Positions 20,252-29,318 are shown, counted from the stretch's first letter. The stretch is DNA of 64,000 bases from Bacteroidales bacterium (GCA_017455065.1 JAFTBU010000049.1:124001-188000), one strand, 5' to 3'. Numbers and translations: made by a program. Notes: generated by a model from the sequence alone, not told the origin.

Positions 20252-21072
20252 TCTTCAAAGCCGGCCGGATATCCCAGCAGCTGATAAGCGATGGTGTAAG
20301 CCAGTCTCCTGTGTCCCTTCGAATTGGGATGCAGGCGGTCGGCGTTGGGGCTGCGGAAATACTGGGCCTGGGAATCATAGATGGGATACAGGCCTGAGAT
20401 GGCATTGAGGTCTATCACCGGCACGGACCAGACATTGCCCAGCTCCTTCACCGCTTCGATATATGAATCGATATAGAGTCCCAGGGCGTTGGCATAATCC
20501 TCGTTCTGCTGGATGTTGCCGGGGCCGCCTATGAACAGGGCCCTGTGGATGGGGGTCATGAAGATGATCTGCTTGGTGGGATAGTTGGCCTTGAGGAAAT
20601 CCAGGGCTATGTTGGCGCGGCCGCGGAAGGTGTCATTGGTCTTGACCATGGTGCGGTGCTTGCGCATCACGGTGAGGTCCTGGCGTATCTGCGCTGAATC
20701 GCGGCCCTCGGTAAACCATTCTCCCAGGGGGATGCCGTGGTTGAAATCATTGGTGCCTATGAACACGATGATGGCGTCCACGTCCTGCCCGAGCTCGGCC
20801 TGCATGCGCTTGGCCTGGGGCAGTATCTGGTTCATCTGGTTGCCGCTGATGCCATAGACGAAAGACTCGATGCCGAGTATGCGGCGCAGTTCCTCAGGGA
20901 AGGTGGTCTGGGTGGCGAGCTGCCTCTTGTCGATGATGGAGTCTCCCAGGAAGGCGACCCTCTTGCCCTGCCACTGGCTCTTGATCTCAGGTTCCGCTCC
21001 GAATGCCGCGGGCGCCGCCCAGATGGCGAGCAGTGCGATTGCGGTGATGACCGCTGCTTTGATGGATTTCAT
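20248..21072 (-). CDS. Secreted SGNH/GDSL-family hydrolase
   Basis: 274 residues with a signal peptide (~1-25). SGNH blocks are visible: block I VAFLGDSIID (nucleophile Ser), block II Gly in YGISGNQ, block III FIGTNDFNHG, block V DRLHPNSKGH (Asp-His). The family covers carbohydrate acetylesterases, lipases and rhamnogalacturonan esterases; a sugar-ester deacetylase is likely for a secreted Bacteroidales member but is inference. Upstream on this strand there is only a one-mismatch TATCTTTA. Confidence 0.87.
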   Translation of the reverse strand: MKSIKAAVITAIALLAIWAAPAAFGAEPEIKSQWQGKRVAFLGDSIIDKRQLATQTTFPEELRRILGIESFVYGISGNQMNQILPQAKRMQAELGQDVDAIIVFIGTNDFNHGIPLGEWFTEGRDSAQIRQDLTVMRKHRTMVKTNDTFRGRANIALDFLKANYPTKQIIFMTPIHRALFIGGPGNIQQNEDYANALGLYIDSYIEAVKELGNVWSVPVIDLNAISGLYPIYDSQAQYFRSPNADRLHPNSKGHRRLAYTIAYQLLGYPAGFED

Positions 21073-21117
21073 GGTTATCTGTTTAAAATTTGTCCATAAA
21101 GATATAAAAAAAAGCCT

Positions 21118-21125
21118 TATATTTG
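21118..21125 (+). promoter_or_regulatory. -7 element TATATTTG for the barrel/BASS/acyltransferase unit
   Basis: Exact TAnnTTTG. The nearest upstream TTG (21090-21092) is 25 bases away, a little long. Transcription would start just after 21125, which argues against translation from the in-frame TTG at 21127 and for the ATG at 21163. Confidence 0.65.
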
Positions 21126-21132
21126 TTTGAAA

Positions 21133-21162
21133 GTAAAACCTGAACCAGTAAAACCTGAACCA
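21133..21162 (+). repeat. Exact tandem duplication of a 15-base unit
   Basis: GTAAAACCTGAACCA occurs twice in a row (21133-21147 and 21148-21162), directly abutting the ATG at 21163 and lying within the predicted leader. The unit is a multiple of three and open in frame with the gene. Confidence 0.95.
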
Positions 21163-22446
21163 ATGAAGAGGTTGCCCGTACTGATGATTTGCGCCCTGCT
21201 CGCCGGCCTTCCGCTGTCCGGTGCGCAGGAGAGCGGGAAAGCCAAGGCCGGATGGAACTTCGGCGTACTTCCCGCCCTGAGCTACAATTCAGACCTGGGC
21301 CTCCAGTACGGCATTTGCGCCGACATCTACGACTACGGCGACGTGTTCCCCGGTTACAGGCACAAATTCTACACTGAGCTCAGCCATTACACCCAGGGTC
21401 TCACCAACCTCCATCTGCTCTATGACTCCTCCTACCTTATCCCGGAAGTGAGGACCACGGCGGCAGTATCCTGGCTGATGAACCCGATGTACACCTTCTA
21501 CGGGCTGAACGGCAGCGCCCAGGTTTACGACCCTTCGCTCAACCTCAACCGTCAGACAGGGACGGCCTACTACAACTACAGCCGCAGCATGCTCCGCTGC
21601 CTGCTCGACGCCCAGGGCGAGATTTACTCAGGCCTGAGGTGGGCAGCCGGCGCGGCATTCTGGAGTTTCGCCATAGGCAATCCTTCCAACAGACATTACG
21701 ACCCTTCGAACACCCTCTACGCCGACTATTGCGCGGCCGGACTGATACGCGGGGACGAAGCCTCCGGCGGGAAAAGGGCCGAATTCAAGATAGGCCTGGT
21801 CTTCGACACCCGCGACCACGACGCCGCTCCGAGCAGGGGTATCAACGCCGACATTTTCCTGAACGCCTCCCCCGACCTTTTCGGGGACGGTTACAAATAT
21901 CTGCAGTTCTGCGCCCATTACCGCCAGTACCTCGACCTCATCCCCGCCCGGAGCGGCAGGATGGTGCTCGCATGGCACCTGGCGTATCAGGACTGCCTGG
22001 AGGGCGAGGCCCCTTTCTATATGCTGCCCATCATCACCACCCCCTACCTCAGGCAGATCATCTCAGAAGGTCTGGGGAGCATGAACACAGTCAGGGGCAA
22101 CCTGTACAACAGGTTCATAGGCGACGGCTACGCCTGGGGCAATCTCGAGCTCAGGATAAGGCTGACGGATTTCACCTTCCTGAACCAGGGCTGGTACATA
22201 GGGTTCAACCCCTTCTTCGACATGGGGCTGATAACCCGTCCCCACCGCCCCGGAACCATGGCCGCATGGCTCGGCACGGGCATGGAAGAAGTGGTGTCAG
22301 CGGCGCGAAGATTGCATAAAAGTGCAGGTGCCGGGCTGAAAATTGTGATGAATGAAAATTTCATCGTATCTTGGGAACTTGCAAAGGCTTTTGACCACGA
22401 CAACCCTGGATGGGGATTAAGCATAGGTTCAAATTACATTTTCTGA
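21163..22446 (+). CDS. Outer-membrane beta-barrel protein, surface-antigen/BamA-barrel-like
   Basis: 427 residues from the ATG at 21163, chosen because it is followed at once by a signal peptide (MKRLPVLMICALLAGLP, cleavage near SGA-Q). The body has the strand pattern of an Omp85-type barrel: FGVLPALSYNSDLGLQYG near the front, GLVFDTRDHDAAPSRGI (the DTRD/PxxG motif of BamA/TamA barrels) and a closing aromatic strand GLSIGSNYIF. No POTRA domains precede it, so it is a barrel-only member; a role in assembly or export is not established. The BASS gene starts 1 base after the stop. Confidence 0.8.
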   Translation: MKRLPVLMICALLAGLPLSGAQESGKAKAGWNFGVLPALSYNSDLGLQYGICADIYDYGDVFPGYRHKFYTELSHYTQGLTNLHLLYDSSYLIPEVRTTAAVSWLMNPMYTFYGLNGSAQVYDPSLNLNRQTGTAYYNYSRSMLRCLLDAQGEIYSGLRWAAGAAFWSFAIGNPSNRHYDPSNTLYADYCAAGLIRGDEASGGKRAEFKIGLVFDTRDHDAAPSRGINADIFLNASPDLFGDGYKYLQFCAHYRQYLDLIPARSGRMVLAWHLAYQDCLEGEAPFYMLPIITTPYLRQIISEGLGSMNTVRGNLYNRFIGDGYAWGNLELRIRLTDFTFLNQGWYIGFNPFFDMGLITRPHRPGTMAAWLGTGMEEVVSAARRLHKSAGAGLKIVMNENFIVSWELAKAFDHDNPGWGLSIGSNYIF

Positions 22447-22447
22447 T

Positions 22448-23392
22448 ATGAGTCCAGAATTAGCACAAAGTCTCGACAGCATCGAGGTAACCATGAATGC
22501 CGGTGGCATGAACACCATCAATATCGTCCTGGCCTTCGTCATGTTCGGCGTTGCCCTTGGCATCAAGCCCAGGATGTTCGTAGAAGTCTTCAAGCAGCCC
22601 CGCTCCGTAATCCTCGGAGCCTGCTCGCAGCTCATCCTGCTGCCGCTGTTCACCTTCGGCCTGGCATTGGCTCTGGGCAGCTGGATATCCCCTATGATGG
22701 CCCTTGGAATGATCCTGGTGGCATCCTGCCCGGGAGGCAACATTTCCAATTTCATGTCTTCCCTGGCCAAGGCCAATGTAGAACTGTCCGTCTCGCTCAC
22801 CGCCATCAGCACCGCCCTTTCGGTGCTGATGACCCCGTTCAATTTCTGGTTCTACGGCAACCTCTTCCTGAAGGTCTCCCCCATCGCCACCGAGATCCCC
22901 TATCTGAGCATCCCCCTCTGGGATGTCTTCAAGACCATTTTCATCCTGCTAGGCATTCCCCTCACCCTGGGTGTCCTGACTTCCCACTACCTCCCCAAGG
23001 TGGCGGAGAAGCTCAAGAAGCCTTTCCAGTACGTATCCATCATTTTCTTCCTCGCAATGGTGGTGCTGTCTTTCTGGGGCAACAGGGTAGCCTTCATGCA
23101 GTGCATCAAGTACATCTTCGTGGTGGTGCTCATCCACAATCTCCTGGCACTGGCCCTGGGATTCAGCGTGGGTACGGTCTTCAAACTGCCCAAGGCTGAC
23201 CGCAGGACCTTGACCATAGAGACTGGCATCCAGAATTCGGGCCTGGGCCTCGTGCTCCTGCTCGGAACCAGTATTTTCGCCGGCTTCCCTCCCCACGGAG
23301 GAATGCTGGTGATCACCGCATGGTGGGGTGTCTGGCACATCATCTCAGGCCTCACCGTAGCTACGATATTCAACCATTCCAAAAGCGTATAA
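22448..23392 (+). CDS. Bile acid:sodium symporter family (BASS) transporter
   Basis: 314 residues with about nine to ten hydrophobic segments and the BASS motifs SCPGGNISNF and ETGIQNSGLGLVLL, which line the sodium and substrate sites. Relatives import bile acids, pyruvate or other organic anions with Na+; the substrate here cannot be predicted. It is packed between the barrel gene (1-base gap) and the acyltransferase (stop and start adjoin), so the three are probably co-transcribed from 21118. Confidence 0.88.
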   Translation: MSPELAQSLDSIEVTMNAGGMNTINIVLAFVMFGVALGIKPRMFVEVFKQPRSVILGACSQLILLPLFTFGLALALGSWISPMMALGMILVASCPGGNISNFMSSLAKANVELSVSLTAISTALSVLMTPFNFWFYGNLFLKVSPIATEIPYLSIPLWDVFKTIFILLGIPLTLGVLTSHYLPKVAEKLKKPFQYVSIIFFLAMVVLSFWGNRVAFMQCIKYIFVVVLIHNLLALALGFSVGTVFKLPKADRRTLTIETGIQNSGLGLVLLLGTSIFAGFPPHGGMLVITAWWGVWHIISGLTVATIFNHSKSV

Positions 23393-24664
23393 ATGAGAGC
23401 AGTACACAAGCCAAACCTGGTTTACACCCTTCTCCGTCCTTATGTGGATCTCTGTACGAGATTCAGCTACAGGCGTGCCCAGATATGGGGAAGGGACAGG
23501 ATTCCGGCGAACTGTGAGATCATACTTCTGCCCAACCACTGCAACGCCCTGATGGACGCCCTGGTCGTCCTGAGGACACGCAAAGGCCCCACCGCCTTCG
23601 GCTGCCGTGCAGACCTCTTCAACAACAAGTTCCTCGCTGAAATCCTCTACAGCCTGAGAATACTCCCCATGGTCAGGGTAAGGGACGGACTGAAGAACGT
23701 GCTCAAGAACTACGAATCCATGGACTACATCGTGGACGCCATGGAAAACGACCTTCCGTTCTGCATGTTCTGCGAAGGAACCCACCGTACCAAACATTCC
23801 CTGCTGCCCATCAAGAAGGGCGGCATCAGGACAGCTCTCCATGCTATAGGGCACAAGAAAGATGTAAAGAAGGACGTCTATCTCATGCCCATAGGTCTGG
23901 AATACGGAGACTATTTCCGTTTCAGAAGCACTTCCCTGGTGGAGTTCGGAGATCCCATCAACCTTTCCGAATACATGAGACAGCATCCTGACGAGGCCCA
24001 GGCCGAAACCTACCGCAACCTGGAGGCCCAGCTCAAGGAAAGGATGTCTTCGCTCATCACCTATATCCCCGACGACGAAAACCACGACGGCACCTGGGCC
24101 CTGACCAAGATCATGAACGCGGGCCGGCGCGGAAGCCTGAGGCGCATACGCGAGCGCAACCGCAAGACCGTGGCAAGGATACTGTCGGAGGAGAAGCTCC
24201 AGAATCTCAGGGAGGAAGCCCTGGATTTCGAGGACCATCGCAAAGCCGCGAGGATATCCCTCTATTCGCTGGGACACAGACGCCAGGGCACCAGGGTCCT
24301 GCTGAAATCCCTGCTCTGGCTGGTCTGGCTCCCGCTGTTCCTTGTGTGCAGCATCATAGGACTCCCCCTGTGGCTGACCTCCGAGCTGACCATAACCAAG
24401 GTCGCAGACAGGGCTTTCCACAACTCCGTCAGATGCGCCCTCAAGGTCCTGCTCACCCCTCTGTTTTTCATCATCTACGCAGTGCTGGGATTCATTTTCC
24501 TGCCCTGGTGGGCCGCAGCCGCAGGTCTGGTGCTCTATATCATCTCCTACTCCTGCTTCTACGATTTCGTGGAATTCACGAGGATACTGGTTTCGGATTT
24601 CAGGCTGGCGTTCAACCCGGATATAAGGAAAAGGTACAAGGATATCATTTCCCGGACTGCGTAA
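23393..24664 (+). CDS. PlsC-family acyltransferase with C-terminal membrane domain
   Basis: 423 residues. The N-terminal half is a lysophospholipid/glycerol-3-phosphate acyltransferase domain with the catalytic NHxxxxD motif (NHCNALMD, residues ~44-51) and the acceptor-phosphate-binding FCEGTH. After a charged linker rich in Arg, Glu and Lys (~225-300) come two to three membrane segments (~310-400). PlsC enzymes acylate lyso-phosphatidate; the long C-terminal membrane part suggests a divergent acceptor. The ATG follows the BASS stop with no gap. Its end overlaps the convergent flavoprotein gene by 20 bases. Confidence 0.85.
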   Translation: MRAVHKPNLVYTLLRPYVDLCTRFSYRRAQIWGRDRIPANCEIILLPNHCNALMDALVVLRTRKGPTAFGCRADLFNNKFLAEILYSLRILPMVRVRDGLKNVLKNYESMDYIVDAMENDLPFCMFCEGTHRTKHSLLPIKKGGIRTALHAIGHKKDVKKDVYLMPIGLEYGDYFRFRSTSLVEFGDPINLSEYMRQHPDEAQAETYRNLEAQLKERMSSLITYIPDDENHDGTWALTKIMNAGRRGSLRRIRERNRKTVARILSEEKLQNLREEALDFEDHRKAARISLYSLGHRRQGTRVLLKSLLWLVWLPLFLVCSIIGLPLWLTSELTITKVADRAFHNSVRCALKVLLTPLFFIIYAVLGFIFLPWWAAAAGLVLYIISYSCFYDFVEFTRILVSDFRLAFNPDIRKRYKDIISRTA

Positions 24665-25826
24665 GCCTGGAAACGATGCCTTCGGCCGCCATATAAGCCG
24701 TGGACCAGGCCGCCTGCAGATTGAATCCTCCGGTCACGGCATCCACATCCAATACTTCCCCGGCAAAGAAAAGGCCGGGGATTTTTTTCGCCTGCATGTC
24801 GGCGGAGTTCACTTCCTGCAGGCTTACTCCCCCGCAGGTGACGAATTCATCCTTGAAAGGGGCCTTTCCTGCTATCTTGAAGGTATCCGAAGTGAGCAGG
24901 GAGGCAAGGCGCCTCAGGCCTTTCTGTCCGGCCTCGGCGCAGCGCAGGTCCGCCCGCAGCCCGGCCCTTGACAGCAACAGTTCCCAGAGCCTGGAGGGTA
25001 TGCCTTCCGGCGGGACAGAAGAGAGCAGGCGGGCGGGGGTCCGGGCGAGGGCGGCTTCCAGCATATGCAGGACCTCGTCTTCGCCGCCGGGTACCCAGCA
25101 GACGGAGAGCTCCCCCCTGTAGCCATTGTCATGCAGATACCTCGCGGAATAGGAGGAGAGCCGCAGGACCGCGGGACCGCTGATGCCGCTGCGGGTCAGC
25201 AGCAGAGCGCCTTCGCTGTGGAAAGCCGTACCGGGGAGGGAAAGCCTCACCCCGGGCAGGGATATCCCGCTCAGGGAGCGCAGCCCCTTGTCCTCCAGGG
25301 ACAATGCGAAAAGCGAGGGGACGGGAGCCTCCATGGCAATGCCGCTGCCTTCGAGCATGGAAAGGGCCCCGCCGCCGCTGGCGAGAAGGACGGCGTCGTA
25401 GCTCCGGAGGTCTGAGAGCGAAGAGACGGCGCTGCGGGTGTACAGAATGACCCCCGCCTTGTCCAGGCCGCGCCTCAGGGTCCGGACTATCTGCATGGCA
25501 TCCTGCGAATCGGGGAATATGCGCCCGCCGTCCTCTTCGTGCAGGCGGACGCCTTCAGCCTCCCACCATGCCATGGTGTCCCGGGGGCTGAAACGCGAAA
25601 GGGCGCGCCGCATGAGCTGCGCACCCCTCGGATATACTTTCTTGAGATCGCCGACCTCAGCGAAAGTGTTGGTCAGATTGCACCTGCCGCCGCCCGTGAG
25701 GGCGAGCTTGGCCATGGGGACGGGGCCTTTCTCGAACAAGTCGATATGGCTGCCGGGCAGGCGCCTTCCCAGAAGGACGGCGCAGAAGCATCCGGCGGCA
25801 CCGGCACCGACCACGGCGACACGCAT
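24645..25826 (-). CDS. BaiN/HI0933-family FAD-dependent oxidoreductase
   Basis: 393 residues from the ATG at 25826, which shares its A with the stop of the upstream DUF4861 gene (TGATG); a GTG one codon earlier is less likely. The N-terminal dinucleotide fold VVGAGAAGCFCA, the family signature KLALTGGGRCNLTN and the C-terminal FAGEVLDVDAVTGGFNLQAAW are diagnostic of HI0933-like flavoproteins. Members include BaiN, implicated in bile-acid dehydroxylation, but most have no known substrate, and the nearby BASS gene is not in the same operon. Confidence 0.88.
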   Translation of the reverse strand: MRVAVVGAGAAGCFCAVLLGRRLPGSHIDLFEKGPVPMAKLALTGGGRCNLTNTFAEVGDLKKVYPRGAQLMRRALSRFSPRDTMAWWEAEGVRLHEEDGGRIFPDSQDAMQIVRTLRRGLDKAGVILYTRSAVSSLSDLRSYDAVLLASGGGALSMLEGSGIAMEAPVPSLFALSLEDKGLRSLSGISLPGVRLSLPGTAFHSEGALLLTRSGISGPAVLRLSSYSARYLHDNGYRGELSVCWVPGGEDEVLHMLEAALARTPARLLSSVPPEGIPSRLWELLLSRAGLRADLRCAEAGQKGLRRLASLLTSDTFKIAGKAPFKDEFVTCGGVSLQEVNSADMQAKKIPGLFFAGEVLDVDAVTGGFNLQAAWSTAYMAAEGIVSRLTQSGK

Positions 25827-26704
25827 CACTTCACAGCTTTGCGGGGATTCTTCATGTAGGCGAAGAAACGGGCCTGGTCGCAGAGGGTCTTCTCCTTGGT
25901 GGAAGCCGCCACTACGGTGGTGGTTATGCTCTTGGCGGGCTTGGAGATGATCCTGAGCATGTTTTCAGTGGTCTCCACGGGGCCGAACTTGCGGGGTTTG
26001 AAACGCAGGCCGGCTCCCAGGGGGATGGGATTCTGGGACACGTCGGAAGGATGCACGCCCCAGACAGCCACATATTTCCTGCCCTGGTCGAGGGTCTCGC
26101 CGGGATGGTAGTTCACACCGGTGAGGAACTGGACTTTCTTGCCGTTGAGCTCGGTGGCGGTCACACGGGCCTCCCTGCTGCCGTCAAACACATCGACCCT
26201 GACGGAGATGTCCACGGGCTCACCTTTGTACATGACACCGTAGGAAATGATCTCGGCGTAAGAGCCCTTGGGGGTCTTGCCCGCCCTGGCGGTACGGCCC
26301 TTGGTGGCGACCAGCTTGATCTCTTCCTTTCCGTCCCAGAGGGCGATGCCGCCGGGACCTACTGTCTTGCCCACCAGGTACTCGTCACAGCCGGCGCCTT
26401 CCTCGGCCTGCTGTTTCACTGTGGGATACCAATGGTACTTCATGAGCTCCATCTGCTCTCCTGACTTGGAGTAGATGTCGATGGCGCCGCTGTCGTTGAA
26501 ATACACGCGCAGGGCCATGTGGCTGTTCTCCACTGCAGGTCCGTGGTGTCCTACCCTCTGGTACTGGACAGCTTCCTGGGATACGATTTCATTTACCTGG
26601 ATGCTGTCTGCACGCCAGAACAGGCTGCTTGCGGTCTGAGCCGAAGCGCATATGCAACCGAGGGACAGCGCCAGGGCTGCAAGGGAGAATAACTTGGTTT
26701 TCAT
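25826..26704 (-). CDS. Secreted DUF4861-family protein
   Basis: 292 residues from the ATG at 26704, chosen because a signal peptide (MKTKLFSLAALALSLGC…, cleaved after ASA-Q) follows directly; an upstream in-frame start would precede the promoter. The body is beta-rich with the HHGPAVENSHMALRVYFN block typical of DUF4861, often found with polysaccharide-degrading enzymes. No catalytic residues are known to me. It is divergent from a GH65-like lipoprotein gene and coupled to the flavoprotein (TGATG). The promoter ends only 6 bases before the ATG. Confidence 0.75.
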   Translation of the reverse strand: MKTKLFSLAALALSLGCICASAQTASSLFWRADSIQVNEIVSQEAVQYQRVGHHGPAVENSHMALRVYFNDSGAIDIYSKSGEQMELMKYHWYPTVKQQAEEGAGCDEYLVGKTVGPGGIALWDGKEEIKLVATKGRTARAGKTPKGSYAEIISYGVMYKGEPVDISVRVDVFDGSREARVTATELNGKKVQFLTGVNYHPGETLDQGRKYVAVWGVHPSDVSQNPIPLGAGLRFKPRKFGPVETTENMLRIISKPAKSITTTVVAASTKEKTLCDQARFFAYMKNPRKAVK

Positions 26705-26710
26705 GATAGA

Positions 26711-26718
26711 CAAATATA
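26711..26718 (-). promoter_or_regulatory. -7 element TATATTTG for the DUF4861 gene
   Basis: Exact minus-strand TAnnTTTG with TTG at 26742-26740, 21 bases upstream, a near-ideal -33 partner. Only 6 bases separate it from the ATG, so the transcript should be nearly leaderless. Confidence 0.75.
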
Positions 26719-26758
26719 ACAAAATTCGTATATTTACACCAATAATTAACCGCATAAG

Positions 26759-28846
26759 ATGAACAAACCATTACTTATCCTGGCCCTTTGCACGGCCGTG
26801 GCCTGCACTGCCCCTATCGACAGGCATGCGCTCGTCACCCGGAACAACCCCCACATCGAAACTATGGATTCTTTGGCCTCGCTGTCGGTAGGCAACGGCG
26901 AATTCGCCTTCACCGCCGACATCACCGGTCTGCAGACCTTCCCGGAGGCTTACAGCGAGGGCGTCCCCCTGGGCACCCAGTCCCAGTGGGGCTGGCATTC
27001 CTTCCCCGACACCCAGGACTTCTCCTTCGACGAAGTGCTCAAGAGCTATGACTTCGGAAGGGGTCACGAAGAGCTCTACGCCTGCCAGTTCCGCTTCCCC
27101 CCGAGGCAGTACGAGGCCACCGAGTATTTCCGCATCAACCCCCACAGGCTCCATCTGGGTGCCATAGGGTTTGCGGGACTCGAGCTCCAGGACATCAAGG
27201 ACATAGACCAGACCCTGGACATGTGGGACGGAGTGCTCCGCTCCTCTTTCACCACCGGAGGGCAGAAGGTGCAGGTGGAGACTTCCTGCGACCCTGACAA
27301 GGACATGGTCGCCGCAAGCATCACCACAGCCGCCAGGATACCCGTATCGATACGCTTCCCCTACCCCACAGGACAGCACGCAGACGATGCCTGCGACTGG
27401 AACAGCGACGAAAAGCATGAGACCGACATCATCTCCGTCTCGGAAAACTCCGCCGTCATCCGCAGGACCCTCGACAATGACGTATATTATGTGAAACTCG
27501 GCTGGGAGAACGCTTCCGCACCGGTCAAAACCGCAAAGAATGTCGTGACCCTCGTGCCCGGCGCCGACAGCTGGAGTTTCACCGCCGAATTCCTGCCCGC
27601 CGAGCCGGACAATACAGCCAATGCCGTCGCCGCCGCTTCCAGGGAGGCTTCGGTGAATTATTGGCATGAGTTCTGGACCAAGGGCGGAGCGGTGGATTTC
27701 AGCCACTGCACCGATCCCAGGGCGGCCGAACTCGAGCGCCGCGTCGTGCTCTCGCAGTACCTCCTCGCCATCCAGTGCGCCGGCAGCACCCCTCCCCAGG
27801 AGACCGGCCTCACCTACAATTCCTGGTACGGCAAATACCATATGGAGATGATCTGGTGGCATCAGGCCCATTTCGCCCTCTGGGGACATGAGGACCTGCT
27901 CGCCAGGACACTCCCCTGGTACAATGAAGCGATGCCCGCAGCCCGCGGCATAGCCGAGCGCCAGGGATTCAAGGGAGTGCGCTGGATGAAGATGACGGAT
28001 CCTTCCGGACTCGAGGCTCCTTCAAACACCGGTTCCTTCCTCATCTGGCAGCAGCCCCATCCCATCTACCTCGCCGAGCTCCTCTACAGGGCCAAGCCCT
28101 CGAGGGCCGTGCTGGAAGAGTACTACGAGGCCGTACAGGAGACCGCCGCATTCATGGCCGACTATGTGGTCTATGACCCTGCCGGAGACAGATATGTGAT
28201 CAAGGGCTGCATCCCCGCCCAGGAGACCCTTTCCGCATCCACCACCGTCAATCCTCCTTTCGAGCTTTCATACTGGCATTTCGGCCTGTCCGTAGCCCAG
28301 GAGTGGAGAGAGAGGATGGGTGAGAAGAGGGTGCCCGAATGGGACGAGATCATAAACAAGATGTCCAAGCTCGCCGCCAAGGACGGACTTTACCTCGCGG
28401 CCGAGAACGCTACCGACACCTATTCCAACATACGCCTCACCTCCGACCACATGGCCGTGCTCGCCGCACTCGGAGTGCTGCCCAAGACCTTCCAGATGGA
28501 TGAGGACATCATGAAGAACACCTTCGACTGGGTGTACGACAACTGGAACTGGGAGCAGACCTGGGGCTGGGACTTCCCCACCACCTGCATGAATGCAGTG
28601 CGCCTGGGAGAGCCCGAGAAAGCCGTGAACGCCATACTCATGGACAAGCGCACCAACACCTACCTCCCCAACGGACACAACTACCAGACGCCCCGCCTGC
28701 GCTGCTACCTGCCGGGCAACGGCGGCCTGATGACCGCTGTGGCGCTGATGTGCGCCGGATATGACGGTTGCAAGGTGAAGAATCCCGGATTCCCCAAGGA
28801 CGGCCGCTGGGACGTGCGCTGGGAAGGCCTGAAGCCTATGCCTTAG
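26759..28846 (+). CDS. GH65-like six-hairpin glycoside hydrolase, lipoprotein
   Basis: 695 residues with a lipoprotein signal (lipobox AVAC, Cys at ~16). The fold reads as an N-terminal beta-sandwich (~30-280), a linker, then an (alpha/alpha)6 barrel (~310-670). The barrel shows aromatic-rich loops (YGKYHMEMIWWHQAHF, WNWEQTWGWDFP) and a candidate catalytic Glu in VNPPFELSYW, the region where GH65 phosphorylases and hydrolases carry theirs. Substrate unknown; alpha-glucosides or alpha-galactosides are possible. No SusC/SusD pair or regulator is adjacent, so this is not a standard polysaccharide utilisation locus. Its end overlaps convergent nrdG by 11 bases. Confidence 0.75.
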   Translation: MNKPLLILALCTAVACTAPIDRHALVTRNNPHIETMDSLASLSVGNGEFAFTADITGLQTFPEAYSEGVPLGTQSQWGWHSFPDTQDFSFDEVLKSYDFGRGHEELYACQFRFPPRQYEATEYFRINPHRLHLGAIGFAGLELQDIKDIDQTLDMWDGVLRSSFTTGGQKVQVETSCDPDKDMVAASITTAARIPVSIRFPYPTGQHADDACDWNSDEKHETDIISVSENSAVIRRTLDNDVYYVKLGWENASAPVKTAKNVVTLVPGADSWSFTAEFLPAEPDNTANAVAAASREASVNYWHEFWTKGGAVDFSHCTDPRAAELERRVVLSQYLLAIQCAGSTPPQETGLTYNSWYGKYHMEMIWWHQAHFALWGHEDLLARTLPWYNEAMPAARGIAERQGFKGVRWMKMTDPSGLEAPSNTGSFLIWQQPHPIYLAELLYRAKPSRAVLEEYYEAVQETAAFMADYVVYDPAGDRYVIKGCIPAQETLSASTTVNPPFELSYWHFGLSVAQEWRERMGEKRVPEWDEIINKMSKLAAKDGLYLAAENATDTYSNIRLTSDHMAVLAALGVLPKTFQMDEDIMKNTFDWVYDNWNWEQTWGWDFPTTCMNAVRLGEPEKAVNAILMDKRTNTYLPNGHNYQTPRLRCYLPGNGGLMTAVALMCAGYDGCKVKNPGFPKDGRWDVRWEGLKPMP

Positions 28847-29318
28847 AGGCGGCGGGGTCTATGCCCCTATGCCAGAAGCGGGAGGTGATATCCTCTCCGT
28901 GATGATACAGACGCTGGTTTGTGGTCCGCGAGTTGAGCGGGCCACATTCCGCTTTATAGGGCCCAGTCTTGACATAATCGAAAAGATCCCATATCTCCTG
29001 CTCGGACACGCTCTCGCGGCCGGAATACAGGGCGGTCTCGATGCGGGGATGGCGCTCTCTCAGATGCCTTGCTATGCCCAGCAGGGCCTGCAGGTCGTTG
29101 CCTTCGCCGAGGAGCAGGAAACAGTTGACCCCGAAATTGTCGGCGATGAGGGCATCGACGACGTCAGGGGTCAGTTCCTCCCCTATGTCGCTGCGCAGGA
29201 ACGGGGAATGGCATCCAACGCAATTACCTTGGCAATTGCTTATCTCCAATGCCAAGGTAATGCGGTCGGGTATCTCTTCGAGGACGACGGAAGTCATCCG
29301 CGGGACATACTTAATCAT
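28836..29318 (-). CDS. nrdG: Anaerobic ribonucleotide reductase activating protein
   Basis: 160 residues, a small radical-SAM activase. The [4Fe-4S] motif is Cys-x3-Cys-x2-Cys (NCQGNCVGCH, residues ~28-37). NrdG uses S-adenosylmethionine to make the glycyl radical on NrdD. It starts 8 bases inside the end of nrdD, so the two are coupled. Codons 20-32, just before and into the Cys motif, are written as a perfect 12-base inverted repeat (29223-29261) that should form a strong mRNA hairpin. Confidence 0.92.
   Translation of the reverse strand: MIKYVPRMTSVVLEEIPDRITLALEISNCQGNCVGCHSPFLRSDIGEELTPDVVDALIADNFGVNCFLLLGEGNDLQALLGIARHLRERHPRIETALYSGRESVSEQEIWDLFDYVKTGPYKAECGPLNSRTTNQRLYHHGEDITSRFWHRGIDPAASKA
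29223..29261 (-). repeat. 12-base perfect inverted repeat (hairpin) inside nrdG
   Basis: Arms ATTACCTTGGCA (29223-29234) and TGCCAAGGTAAT (29250-29261) are exact reverse complements. In the nrdG mRNA a bulged base and a further TTG/CAA pairing extend the stem, leaving an 8-base loop GAGATAAG. No U-run follows, so it is not an intrinsic terminator. Confidence 0.9.

Noticed and set aside
22448..25826. A bile-acid transport and dehydroxylation pair (BASS transporter plus BaiN-like flavoprotein)
   Set aside because: The two are on opposite strands, in different transcription units, and both families are broad; there are no other bai genes.
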